A DNA stretch of 64,000 nucleotides from Sphingomonas sp. RIT328 (lineage in GTDB: Bacteria; Pseudomonadota; Alphaproteobacteria; Sphingomonadales; Sphingomonadaceae): positions 103,177 through 167,176 of the forward strand of contig NZ_JFYV01000054.1 of assembly GCF_000632225.1 (NCBI RefSeq), given 5' to 3'. The notes beneath the pieces were generated by a model, which worked only from the letters and a program-made list of their open reading frames with translations, had not been told where the DNA came from and did not search any database. This document shows, one piece after another, positions 55,154-63,638 of the stretch (its first letter is position 1; each line of letters opens with the position of its first letter). Position numbers and translations under genes: made by a program.

Positions 55154-56440
55154 GTGACCAATGGCTTCAATCGCGATCGCGATGAATTCGCCCGCGGCGG
55201 CCGCACCCTCGTCGTGCTGCCCGATTCCGGCGACGCGCATCGCGATGCCGATGCCCGGCTCGACGAGACGGCGGGCCTCGCCGCGGCGATCGGCCTGGTC
55301 GTCGTCGACAAGGTCGCGGTGCGGGTGAGGGCGCCCAAGGCGGCGACCCTGATCGGCAGCGGTCAGGTCGAACAGCTCGCCGTACAGGTGCGGCAGAACG
55401 AGGCCGACCTCGTCGTCTTTGATGCGAGCCTCACCCCGGTGCAGCAGCGCAATCTCGAGACCGCGCTCGAAGCCAAGGTAATCGACCGCACCGGACTGAT
55501 CCTCGAAATCTTTGGCGAGCGTGCGGCGACCGCCGAAGGGCGGTTGCAGGTCGAACTCGCGCATCTCGACTATCAGGCCGGCCGGCTGGTGCGCAGCTGG
55601 ACCCATCTCGAACGGCAGCGTGGCGGCTTCGGCTTCCTAGGCGGTCCGGGTGAGACGCAGATCGAGGCCGATCGCCGGCTGATCCGCGACCGGATGGCGC
55701 GGCTGCGGCGCGAACTCGATCAGGTCAGCCGCACGCGCGGTCTGCATCGCGATCGGCGCCAGCGGGCACCGTGGCCGATCATCGCGCTGGTCGGCTATAC
55801 CAATGCCGGCAAGTCGACGCTGTTCAACCGGCTCACCGGCGCGCACGTCATGGCCGAGGATCTGCTGTTCGCGACGCTCGACCCGACGCTGCGGCAAATC
55901 TCACTGCCGGGAATCGACAAGGCGATCCTGTCCGACACGGTCGGCTTCGTCTCCGACCTGCCGACGCAGCTCGTCGCCGCCTTCCAGGCGACGCTGGAAG
56001 AGGTCGTCTCGGCCGATCTTCTGATCCACGTCCGCGATATCGCGCATCCCGACAGCGAGGCGCAGCGCAGCGACGTCGAGGCGGTGCTCGCAGAGATCGG
56101 CGTATCCGAGCAGACCCCGCGGTTCGAGGCGTGGAACAAGCTCGACCTGCTCGATCCCGAGCGGCACGAGGACGTGCTGGTCGAGGCGGGGCATCGCGAT
56201 GATGTCGTCGCACTTTCCGCGTTGAGCGGGGAAGGGGTCGACGACCTGATCGAACAGGTCGCCGCCAAGCTGACCGCCGGGCACCGCCGTTACTGGATCA
56301 CGCTCGACGCCGGTGACGGCGCCGGCGCGGCATGGCTGCACGCGCATGGCGAGGTGCTCGGGCAGATCAGCGAGGATCTCGAAACGCAATATGAGGTGCG
56401 GCTCGCCGAGCGCGACTATGCGCGTTTCCTGCAACGCTAG
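55154..56440 (+). CDS. hflX: Ribosome-associated GTPase HflX
   Basis: 428 aa GTPase that splits stalled or heat-damaged ribosomes. The N-terminal HflX domain (about 15-190) includes GSGQVEQLAVQVRQNEADLV and RLQVELAHLDYQAGRLVRSW, with the Gly-rich GGFGFLGGPGETQIEADRR. The G domain has ALVGYTNAGKSTLFNRLTGA, G3 ILSDTVGFVSDLP and G4 NKLDLL. GTG start 2 bases after hfq; hfq-hflX pairing is widespread. Its TAG stop and the mazG stop share the bases CTAG. Confidence 0.95.
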   Translation: MTNGFNRDRDEFARGGRTLVVLPDSGDAHRDADARLDETAGLAAAIGLVVVDKVAVRVRAPKAATLIGSGQVEQLAVQVRQNEADLVVFDASLTPVQQRNLETALEAKVIDRTGLILEIFGERAATAEGRLQVELAHLDYQAGRLVRSWTHLERQRGGFGFLGGPGETQIEADRRLIRDRMARLRRELDQVSRTRGLHRDRRQRAPWPIIALVGYTNAGKSTLFNRLTGAHVMAEDLLFATLDPTLRQISLPGIDKAILSDTVGFVSDLPTQLVAAFQATLEEVVSADLLIHVRDIAHPDSEAQRSDVEAVLAEIGVSEQTPRFEAWNKLDLLDPERHEDVLVEAGHRDDVVALSALSGEGVDDLIEQVAAKLTAGHRRYWITLDAGDGAGAAWLHAHGEVLGQISEDLETQYEVRLAERDYARFLQR

Positions 56441-57177
56441 CCGTGCTTGACCCGCTGCCATAACGCTTCCTTGTCGGCGAGCGGCAAGGCGGCGAAAGCG
56501 TCGCCGGCGATCCCCTCCATCCCCCGGAAGCGTCGTTCGAACTTGGCATTGCCCCGACGCAGCGCCGCTTCCGGATCGATGCCGAGGTGGCGCGCCCAAT
56601 TGACCACGGCGAACAGCAGGTCGCCGATCTCCTCTTCGACCGCGTCGCCCGTCGCCGTGGCGACCTCCGCGATCTCCTCATGCACCTTGGCCAATGCGCC
56701 GTCGCCGTCCGGCCAGTCGAAGCCGACCCGGGCGGCGCGGTTCTGCAACTTCACGGCGCGCATCAGCGCGGGCAGGGCCACCGCGACGCCGGCAAGCGCA
56801 CTGGTATCGCTTTGGCCTTCCCGTTCGGCGGCCTTGATCGCTTCCCAGCCCGGCGTCGCATCGGCGTCGCCGAATATATGAGGATGCCGCCGCTCCATCT
56901 TGTCGCTCACCGCCGCGGCGACGTCGTCGAGCGTGAAGGTGCCGGCGTCCTCGGCGATCCGGCTATGGAAGACGACCTGGAGCAGCAGATCGCCGAGTTC
57001 ATCCTTAAGATCCGCCGCATCGTCGCGCGCGATCGCGTCGGCGACCTCATAGGCTTCCTCGATCGTATAGGGCGCGATCGTCGCCCAGGTCTGCGCCACG
57101 TCCCACGAGCAGCCGTGGACGGGATCCCGCAGCCGCGCCATGATCGCCACGAGCCGATCCATCGCCGATGACGTCAC
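56437..57177 (-). CDS. mazG: Nucleoside triphosphate pyrophosphohydrolase MazG
   Basis: 246 aa house-cleaning NTPase with two MazG repeats. The first has MARLRDPVHGCSWDVAQTWA, the metal motif TIEEAYEVADAI and DLKDELGDLLLQVVFHSRIA. The second has KVHEEIAEV, EEEIGDLLFAVVNWARHLGI and DPEAALRRGNAKFERRFRGM. The GTG at 57177 follows GAGGGAGGATTGA; an internal ATG at 57162 is possible. It is convergent with hflX, the stops sharing four bases. Confidence 0.95.
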   Translation of the reverse strand: MTSSAMDRLVAIMARLRDPVHGCSWDVAQTWATIAPYTIEEAYEVADAIARDDAADLKDELGDLLLQVVFHSRIAEDAGTFTLDDVAAAVSDKMERRHPHIFGDADATPGWEAIKAAEREGQSDTSALAGVAVALPALMRAVKLQNRAARVGFDWPDGDGALAKVHEEIAEVATATGDAVEEEIGDLLFAVVNWARHLGIDPEAALRRGNAKFERRFRGMEGIAGDAFAALPLADKEALWQRVKHG

Positions 57178-57317
57178 CTCAATCCTCCCTCGTCGTGTAC
57201 TGTCTGTAGCAGCGCCCGGGAGGTGGGGCTAGATGACTGCGATTTCGCCATATCCGTCCATCCTGCCACGAGAAAAATAAATGACGCACGACCGGCCTGG
57301 CATTCGTGGATGTAAAT

Positions 57318-57346
57318 TTGACACTTTTCTATTCGCCAACAGTAAC
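57318..57346 (+). promoter_or_regulatory. Possible promoter in AT-richer leader of the TonB receptor gene
   Basis: A perfect -35 TTGACA (57318-57323) lies in a locally AT-rich stretch, but candidate -10 boxes about 17-19 bases on (AGTAAC, TAACTT) are poor. The long distance to the ATG (about 100 bases) leaves room for a regulatory leader. Confidence 0.25.
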
Positions 57347-57447
57347 TTGGCTGCTTCTAGCTCAGGCTAAGCATCCCAATACCGGTCATATACTCGTCAT
57401 GGAGGTATGACACGGCGCCCGCGAACCGGATCAACGGTCACGCTATC

Positions 57448-59829
57448 ATGCGGGGGATGAATATCATGTTGAAATATGGCGCTGCGATCATTGCGATCGC
57501 GGCAGCGTCGGGTCCTGCCCGAGCTCAAACTGTGCCGGCCGGCGGCAGCGTGCCGGCACAGTCGCGGGACGCCGGTGACGATCAGGAGGTCGTCGTTACG
57601 GGCAGGGCGGTGACCTTTGCGAACACGCAGGTGACCAATGCGATGATCAGCCGCCAGTCGGCGCTGACCAGCGTCAACGATGTCATCAAGGAGCTGCCCG
57701 GCGTTTTCGTTGCTGAGGGCGATGCGTTCGGTTCGTCCGACTGGGCGACCTCGATCAGCATCCGCGGGTTCAGCAGCGGGGGCGGGGGCGGTCAGCAGAT
57801 CGGCTCGACGATCGACGGCCTTCCCAATGGCGGGTCCGGCTATGGCGGCGGTGCCCGCGCCAACCGCTATATCGACTTGCTCGATCTCAAGACGGTGCGC
57901 GTGTCGCAGGGCACCGCGGACATCGCGTCGCGATCGAACGAGGCGCTCGGCGGTACGCTCGATTACGTCACCGACGATCCGGCGGCCGAGCGTCGGTATC
58001 GCTTCACGGCGGCGGGTGGTGACTTCAGTGCGCGCAAGCTCTACGCGCGCGTCGATACGGGCGACATCGCGCCGTCCACGCGCGCCTTCGTCAGCGCTTC
58101 CACATCGCGGGTCCGGGACTGGATCGGCGGGGCCGGTGAGACGCGCCGCGACCATGTCGAGGGCAAGCTGAAGAGCACGATCGCCGCGGTCAATCTCACG
58201 GCTTGGCTGTCATACGACGATGCCGATGAAGCGGAATTCGGATCTGTCTCGCCTGACTCCTTCGCCAGTGATCCGAACCACGATGCCTATACCGATCACT
58301 GGACCGGCGTCCCGTACATCGACCAGAGCTACCGTGCCGGATCGCGGGCCTTGCGGCGCAACCTGTTCGGCTATCTCAAGAGCGATACCCATATCGGCGA
58401 GGTGGCGCTGTCGCTGACCGGTTATTACCATCGGCTCCGGGGTCGCGGCGATTTCCTGCCGCCCTATCTGGTCGATGTCCGTCAGGACGGCGTGGGCGCT
58501 TCCGAAAGCGAATATACGGGTTCGCAGCCCACCCGGATCGGTGGTGCGCCGCTCGGCAAGATCTATTTCGTCACGCCGACCGGGGTCGCGGCGACCATGA
58601 ACGAGGGGTGCGCCGGTACTGCGCTCGTGCCGCCGAGCTATGCAGCGGCCTGCTATCCGAGTGGATCACAGGCGGTGATGTCCTATCGCCATACCCATTA
58701 TCGCGGCGAACGCGGCGGCTTCACCACCGATGCCGGCTGGATGCACGAGTTCGGCGGTGTGGAGAACCTGCTGCGGGCCGGCTTCTGGTTCGAACGCGAC
58801 CGCGCCAACCAGATCAGGGACTGGCACAAGGTCACCAATCCGCTGGTCGGCATGGCGTTCGACGGGACGGCCTATTACGAGCAGTACAGCACGGATTATG
58901 ATGTCGACGAGGCCATGTATTATGCCGAGGACACCATAACGATCGGTCGGCTGAGCGCGCGGTTCGGCGTCAAGCAATTCTTCCTCGATCAACGCCGCGC
59001 CGAACAGCTCAACGACCGGGCCAGCACGTCGCTGCGCTCGCACTCGCAACCGTTGATCTCGGCGGGCGTGACGGTGCAGGCGCCGCTGCCTGGACTGGAA
59101 GTCTTTGCCGGCTACTCGCAGAATTTTGCCGCGATCGGCAATGGCCCGCTCGGCCAGCCGCGTGTGGTGATCGCGCGGATCAAGCCGGAGACGGCAAACA
59201 ATATCGAGATCGGCGGCCGCTACAATGCCGGCCGGGTGGAAGCGTCGCTGACCGGCTATGACATCAAGTTCAACAATCACATACAGTCGATCTCGGCCAA
59301 CCTCGTCAGCGAGATCGATTATCTGAACGAGCAGAGCAGCGTCTATCTCAACGTCGGCGGCATACGCAGTCGCGGGATCGAGGTCGCTCTGGCTTATCGC
59401 CTCACGCCGGCTTTGAAGCTGTCGGGCAGCTATACCTACAATCACGCGACGTATATCGGCACCGGCAATGCTGCGCAGGATGACGATATCGGCGTGACGC
59501 CGGGGCGGCAGGTGATCAATTCACCACGCACGATGTGGGTGCTGGCGAGCGACTATAAAGGATCGGTGCTGAAAGCCGGCGCAGCGGCTAAGAAGGTCGG
59601 CGACCGTTTCCTCGATACCAGCGGCGATGTGAGTGGCGCCGGCTTTCTGTTGGTCGATGCCTATGTCGGCGCGGATCTCGGCAAGGTCGCCGGACCGCTC
59701 AAGGGTCTGTCATTGACGATCCAGGCGAACAACCTGACCGACAAGCGCTATCTTGCCGGCAGCGACGGTGGTTCGGCGTTCCTCGGCACGCCGCGCACGA
59801 TCACCGGATCGTTGACGCTCGACTTCTGA
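57448..59829 (+). CDS. TonB-dependent outer-membrane receptor
   Basis: 793 aa active-transport receptor. Signal peptide around residues 7-27 (MLKYGAAIIAIAAASGPARA), a TonB-box-like DQEVVVTGRA, a plug domain (about 50-170: SVNDVIKELPGVFVAEGDAF, ISIRGFSSGG, VRVSQGTADIASRSNEALGG) and a long beta-barrel ending NLTDKRYLAGSDGGSAFLGT and aromatic SLTLDF. Three ATGs (57448, 57457, 57466) are possible; CGGGGGA ahead of 57466 makes that one likely. It stands alone, without siderophore, vitamin or sugar genes, so the ligand is unknown. Its base composition looks less GC-rich than its neighbours, hinting at later acquisition. Confidence 0.92.
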   Translation: MRGMNIMLKYGAAIIAIAAASGPARAQTVPAGGSVPAQSRDAGDDQEVVVTGRAVTFANTQVTNAMISRQSALTSVNDVIKELPGVFVAEGDAFGSSDWATSISIRGFSSGGGGGQQIGSTIDGLPNGGSGYGGGARANRYIDLLDLKTVRVSQGTADIASRSNEALGGTLDYVTDDPAAERRYRFTAAGGDFSARKLYARVDTGDIAPSTRAFVSASTSRVRDWIGGAGETRRDHVEGKLKSTIAAVNLTAWLSYDDADEAEFGSVSPDSFASDPNHDAYTDHWTGVPYIDQSYRAGSRALRRNLFGYLKSDTHIGEVALSLTGYYHRLRGRGDFLPPYLVDVRQDGVGASESEYTGSQPTRIGGAPLGKIYFVTPTGVAATMNEGCAGTALVPPSYAAACYPSGSQAVMSYRHTHYRGERGGFTTDAGWMHEFGGVENLLRAGFWFERDRANQIRDWHKVTNPLVGMAFDGTAYYEQYSTDYDVDEAMYYAEDTITIGRLSARFGVKQFFLDQRRAEQLNDRASTSLRSHSQPLISAGVTVQAPLPGLEVFAGYSQNFAAIGNGPLGQPRVVIARIKPETANNIEIGGRYNAGRVEASLTGYDIKFNNHIQSISANLVSEIDYLNEQSSVYLNVGGIRSRGIEVALAYRLTPALKLSGSYTYNHATYIGTGNAAQDDDIGVTPGRQVINSPRTMWVLASDYKGSVLKAGAAAKKVGDRFLDTSGDVSGAGFLLVDAYVGADLGKVAGPLKGLSLTIQANNLTDKRYLAGSDGGSAFLGTPRTITGSLTLDF

Positions 59830-59839
59830 ACGCAAGAGA

Positions 59840-59858
59840 GGGCGCGTACGCCGCGCCC
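59840..59858. terminator. Candidate terminator after the TonB receptor gene
   Basis: GGGCGCG (59840-59846), loop TACGC, CGCGCCC (59852-59858), in the 63-base gap between convergent genes. No T-run directly follows; an AT-rich stretch starts about 20 bases on. Confidence 0.4.
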
Positions 59859-59892
59859 GCTCGACCCTGCTACTCGAGTTCGATAATATGTA

Positions 59893-60510
59893 TTATGTAA
59901 AATCCTGCGGGTGGTGCGGCTCTAGGATCAGCGTGCTGCCCTCCACCCGCCACGATTTCAGCTTCGACAGGAAGTTCATCCCGAGCACATCGGTGTCCCC
60001 GAAGGCCGGCGACACGACGACGCCGAGATCCCGTGCAGCGATATCGCCGAGCCGCAACTCCCGCACCGTCGCGGTCTGCGCACGGATCTGGCCGTTGGCG
60101 GTGTTGAGGATCATCGGAAATGCGCTGTCGCGGACGTCGAGCGCGGCTGCCTGCGCCGTAGTCGTCGAAAGCGCCGTCACCGTCGCACCACTGTCGACGA
60201 GCATCCGTCGCGACACGCCGTCGAGCGTCACGCGCGCCCAGAAATGGCCGTCGGGCGCCATCCGGATCCGCGTCTCCTTGCCCGCGACCGACTGATCCTC
60301 GATTCTGAGCAGCCGTGCGACGTGCTGGAGGTACGGATCAAAGCGCTCCCGCTGTGCCACGACGATCGCGAGCAGCCCGAAGATTGCCGCCCAGCTGACG
60401 AGCGACAAGGCGATCCGGGCGATCGGTACGCGCCGCGCCACCAGCGCCGCGATCGGCAAGCCAAGCAACACCACATAGAATAATGCAGAGCCGCCCAGTT
60501 CGTGTGTCAT
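59893..60510 (-). CDS. Membrane-anchored retropepsin-like aspartic protease (clan AA)
   Basis: 205 aa. Two N-terminal hydrophobic segments (SALFYVVLLGLPIAALVA and IALSLVSWAAIFGLLAIVVA) are followed by a single-copy aspartic protease domain (about 80-205). The active-site motif is RRMLVDSGATVTALS, and the domain ends with VLGMNFLSKLKSWRVEGSTL. Such bacterial proteins are expected to act as dimers; substrates are unknown. It is last in a chain of overlapping genes with the MBL hydrolase (4-base overlap), convergent with the TonB receptor gene. Confidence 0.85.
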   Translation of the reverse strand: MTHELGGSALFYVVLLGLPIAALVARRVPIARIALSLVSWAAIFGLLAIVVAQRERFDPYLQHVARLLRIEDQSVAGKETRIRMAPDGHFWARVTLDGVSRRMLVDSGATVTALSTTTAQAAALDVRDSAFPMILNTANGQIRAQTATVRELRLGDIAARDLGVVVSPAFGDTDVLGMNFLSKLKSWRVEGSTLILEPHHPQDFT

Positions 60511-61271
60511 AATCGAAATTCGAGTCCGTCATAGCCAGGTTCGACGCCCGGCGGCAGCGCCGCGACGAGCGTCGCATAGTCCATGGAATGATCCATATGT
60601 ATGAAGGCTGACCGGCGGGGACGCAGCTCCTCGATCCAGTGCAAGACGGTCGGTACGTCGGGGTGCGTCGGATGCGGTGCGTAGCGCAGCGCGTCGACGA
60701 TCCACACGTCGAGGTTGGTATAAAGGGCGCGCATCGCCGGGGTCAGCTCGTGAAAATCGGTCGCATAGCCGATGACCGCATCGTCCGTGGTGAAGCGCAG
60801 CCCGGCCGAGCTTATCCGGCCATGCGGCTGGTCGACCACATCGATGGTGATGCCACCGATGGTCAGGCGATCCGGCAGCTCCGCCGCCTCGACCGTCGGT
60901 GGATAGCCCTGCCGCCCGGCGAAGACATAGGTGAAGCGCTCCCGCAGCGCCGCGAGCGTGCTTTGTCGGGCATAGCCCTGCACCGGCGCGCCCCGCGCAT
61001 GGAAGATCTGGCGGACATCGTCGATGCCGTGGCAATGATCGGCGTGATCGTGCGTCCAGAGGATCGCGTCGACCGCCGCCACCTCCGCGGCGAGCAACTG
61101 CTCGCGCATGTCCGGCCCGGTGTCGACGAGGATGCGGGTGCCCTCATGCTCGACGAGGATCGACGCGCGGGTGCGGCGGTTGCGCGGCTCGGCGGGATCG
61201 CACACGCCCCAATCATTGCCGATCCGCGGCACGCCCGATGACGTACCGGAGCCGAGGATGCGGACCTTCAT
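60507..61271 (-). CDS. MBL-fold metallo-hydrolase (PhnP-like)
   Basis: 254 aa metallo-beta-lactamase-fold phosphodiesterase-like enzyme. The metal motif is ILWTHDHADHCHGIDDVRQI. The start VRILGSGTSSGVPRIGNDWG and GVCDPAEPRNRRTRASILVE with LVDTGPDMREQLL are typical of the PhnP group, which hydrolyses cyclic phosphodiesters. Further ligands are in IGYATDFHEL and FIHMDHSMDY. It is coupled to tatD and the protease by ATGA overlaps. Its physiological substrate is unknown; no phosphonate genes are nearby. Confidence 0.88.
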   Translation of the reverse strand: MKVRILGSGTSSGVPRIGNDWGVCDPAEPRNRRTRASILVEHEGTRILVDTGPDMREQLLAAEVAAVDAILWTHDHADHCHGIDDVRQIFHARGAPVQGYARQSTLAALRERFTYVFAGRQGYPPTVEAAELPDRLTIGGITIDVVDQPHGRISSAGLRFTTDDAVIGYATDFHELTPAMRALYTNLDVWIVDALRYAPHPTHPDVPTVLHWIEELRPRRSAFIHMDHSMDYATLVAALPPGVEPGYDGLEFRL

Positions 61272-62047
61272 CCGCGCGCCTTGCCGAACAGCGTGAAGAA
61301 ATTGTCCGCCGTCCGCGCCGCCAGCATATCGAGCGGCTCTCCGCGCAACGCGGCGAGGAAGGCGGCGGTATCGGCGACGAACGCCGGCTCACCGGGCTTG
61401 CCGCGGTTGGGCACCGGGGCGAGGAACGGTGCGTCCGTTTCGATCAGCAAGCGATCGATCGGCAGCCACGCCGCCGTCTCCTGCAGATCGCGCGCGTTCT
61501 TGAAGGTGACGATGCCCGAAATCGAGATGTAGAGACCGAGTGCGAGCGCCGCATCGGCGAAGGCGCCGCTCGCGGTGAAGCAGTGGATGACGCCGGTATA
61601 GGCCCCCTGCTCCATCTCGTCGCGCAGGATCGCCAGCGTATCCGCCTCGGCGTCGCGGGTATGGACGATCAGCGGCAGACCGGTTTCGCGGCACGCCGCG
61701 ATATGCGTGCGGAAGCTCGCCTGCTGACGGATGCGGTCGGACCGTTCGTAGAAATAGTCGAGGCCGGTCTCGCCGATCGCGACGACGCGCGGGTGCGCGG
61801 CGCGCGCGATCAGCGTGGCGCGGCCGATGTCAGGATAATGATCGGCTTCATTGGGGTGGATGCCGATCGCCGCCCATACGTCGGGCTCGCGTTCGGCGGT
61901 GGCGATCACCGCATCCCACTCGCTCTCGCGCGTCGAGATGTTGAGCATCGCGCCGACGCCGCGCGCGCGCGCGCGGCCGAGCACGTCCTGTTGCTGCTCG
62001 AACACCCCCTTATAGTTAAGGTGGCAGTGACTATCCGCGAACATCAT
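61268..62047 (-). CDS. tatD: TatD family metal-dependent hydrolase
   Basis: 259 aa TIM-barrel metallohydrolase, a 3'-5' exonuclease or DNase in characterised members. Metal ligands: FADSHCHLNYK, AIGETGLDYFYERS, PLIVHTRDAEADT, IHCFTASGAFA and LLIETDAPFLAPVPNRGKPG. It lies between metG and the MBL gene with 4-base overlaps, the conserved metG-tatD-MBL order of alphaproteobacteria. Near its 5' end is a 16-base alternating CG tract encoding GRARARG. Confidence 0.93.
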   Translation of the reverse strand: MMFADSHCHLNYKGVFEQQQDVLGRARARGVGAMLNISTRESEWDAVIATAEREPDVWAAIGIHPNEADHYPDIGRATLIARAAHPRVVAIGETGLDYFYERSDRIRQQASFRTHIAACRETGLPLIVHTRDAEADTLAILRDEMEQGAYTGVIHCFTASGAFADAALALGLYISISGIVTFKNARDLQETAAWLPIDRLLIETDAPFLAPVPNRGKPGEPAFVADTAAFLAALRGEPLDMLAARTADNFFTLFGKARG

Positions 62048-63597
62048 GCCGCGGCGGCCGGCAGTTCGAGCCGCGGGAAGATCGGCGACGGCGGTGCGAT
62101 GACGAAGCCCGATGTCGCCTGGCGGCCGTACCAGCCGTCATCGTCGATTGCCGCGTGATCGCGCGCCTCGGCACCGATCTGGTCGAGCACCTTGCCCGCC
62201 GATTCCGGCACCACCGGCAGGATCGCGATCGCCAGCATGCGGATCGCACGGACCAGCGTGCCGAGCACCGCGTGCATCCGCTCCGGATCCGTCTTGCGCA
62301 GCGCCCATGGCGCCTGTGCATCGATATATTGGTTGCAGGCGAAGACGCCGCGCATCCACGCCTCGATCCCCTGGCTGAGCATCAGATCGCCGAACGCCGA
62401 GGTGAGGCCGGCGCAGGCGACGACGACCTCTTCGAGCAGCATCGCATCGGCCGGGTCACTGCGCCCGGCCTCGGGGAAGGCGCCGGCCAGATTCTTGGCG
62501 ATGAACGACAGGGTGCGCTGCGCGAGATTGCCGAAGCTGTTGGCGAGTTCGGCATTGACGCGCGTGACGATCGCCTCGGCCGAATAGCTGCCGTCCTGAC
62601 CGAAACTGACGTCGCGCAGCAGGAAGTAGCGGACCGCGTCGACACCGAACGCGTCCGTCAGCTCGTCGGGGCTGACGACGTTGCCGACCGACTTCGACAT
62701 CTTCTCACCGCGGTGCAGGACGAAGCCATGCGCGAACACCTGCTTGGGGATCGGCAGCTGCGCCGACATCAGGAAGGCCGGCCAATAGACGGTATGGAAG
62801 CGGGTGATGTCCTTGCCGATCAGATGCAGATCGGCCGGCCAGAACCGCGCCAGCGACGCGGAATCGTCGGGATAGCCCGCGCCGGTCAGATAGTTGGTGA
62901 GCGCGTCGACCCAGACGTACATGACATGGCCCGGGCTGTCGGGCACCGGTACGCCCCAGTCGAAGCTGGTCCGCGACACCGACAGATCGGACAGGCCGCC
63001 CTCGACGAAGCGCATCACCTCGTTACGACGCGCCTCCGGCCGGATGAAGTCCGGGTTGGCGGCATAGAAGTCGAGCAACGGCTGCTGATATCTGGACAGG
63101 CGGAAGAACCACGTCTCCTCCGCGGTCCATTCGACCGGCGTGCCCTGCGGCGAAAGGCGCTGCCCCCCTTCCCCGTCGACCAGCTCCTTCTCGTCGTAGA
63201 AGGCTTCGTCGCGGACCGAATACCAGCCTTCGTACCGATCGAGATAGAGGTCGCCCGCGTCGCGCATCGCGCGCCAGATCGCCTGGCTGGCGGCGTAATG
63301 ACCGGGTTCGACGGTGCGGATGAAGCGATCGTAGCTGATGCCGAGCTTGTCGGCCATGCCGCTGAAATGCGACGACATTTCGTCGGCGAAGGCGCGCGTT
63401 TCCATGTTCCGGGCGCGCGCGGTCTGCGCCATCTTGAGGCCGTGTTCGTCGGTACCCGTCTGGAAGCGGACGTCGCGCCCCGCTTGCCGCTGGAAACGGG
63501 CGATCGCATCGGCGGCGATCATCTCATAGGCATGGCCGATATGCGGACGCCCGTTGGGATAGTGGATCGCGGTCGTGATATAATAAGGATCGGCCAT
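62044..63597 (-). CDS. metG: Methionyl-tRNA synthetase
   Basis: 517 aa class I synthetase charging tRNA-Met. The HIGH motif is in HYPNGRPHIGHAYEMIAADA and KMSKS in HRGEKMSKSVGNVVSP. Other features are FQTGTDEHGLKMAQTA and the anticodon domain from about residue 370. The connective-peptide region (YEGWYSVRDEAFYDEKELVD) lacks the CxxC zinc knuckles of the E. coli type, and there is no C-terminal dimerisation domain, so this is the short, zinc-free form. Its stop overlaps tatD; it follows holB by 41 bases. Confidence 0.96.
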   Translation of the reverse strand: MADPYYITTAIHYPNGRPHIGHAYEMIAADAIARFQRQAGRDVRFQTGTDEHGLKMAQTARARNMETRAFADEMSSHFSGMADKLGISYDRFIRTVEPGHYAASQAIWRAMRDAGDLYLDRYEGWYSVRDEAFYDEKELVDGEGGQRLSPQGTPVEWTAEETWFFRLSRYQQPLLDFYAANPDFIRPEARRNEVMRFVEGGLSDLSVSRTSFDWGVPVPDSPGHVMYVWVDALTNYLTGAGYPDDSASLARFWPADLHLIGKDITRFHTVYWPAFLMSAQLPIPKQVFAHGFVLHRGEKMSKSVGNVVSPDELTDAFGVDAVRYFLLRDVSFGQDGSYSAEAIVTRVNAELANSFGNLAQRTLSFIAKNLAGAFPEAGRSDPADAMLLEEVVVACAGLTSAFGDLMLSQGIEAWMRGVFACNQYIDAQAPWALRKTDPERMHAVLGTLVRAIRMLAIAILPVVPESAGKVLDQIGAEARDHAAIDDDGWYGRQATSGFVIAPPSPIFPRLELPAAAA

Positions 63598-63638
63598 GCC
63601 GGCCTCCTAGTCGATCCACCCGGCGAGGTGAAGCGGGC

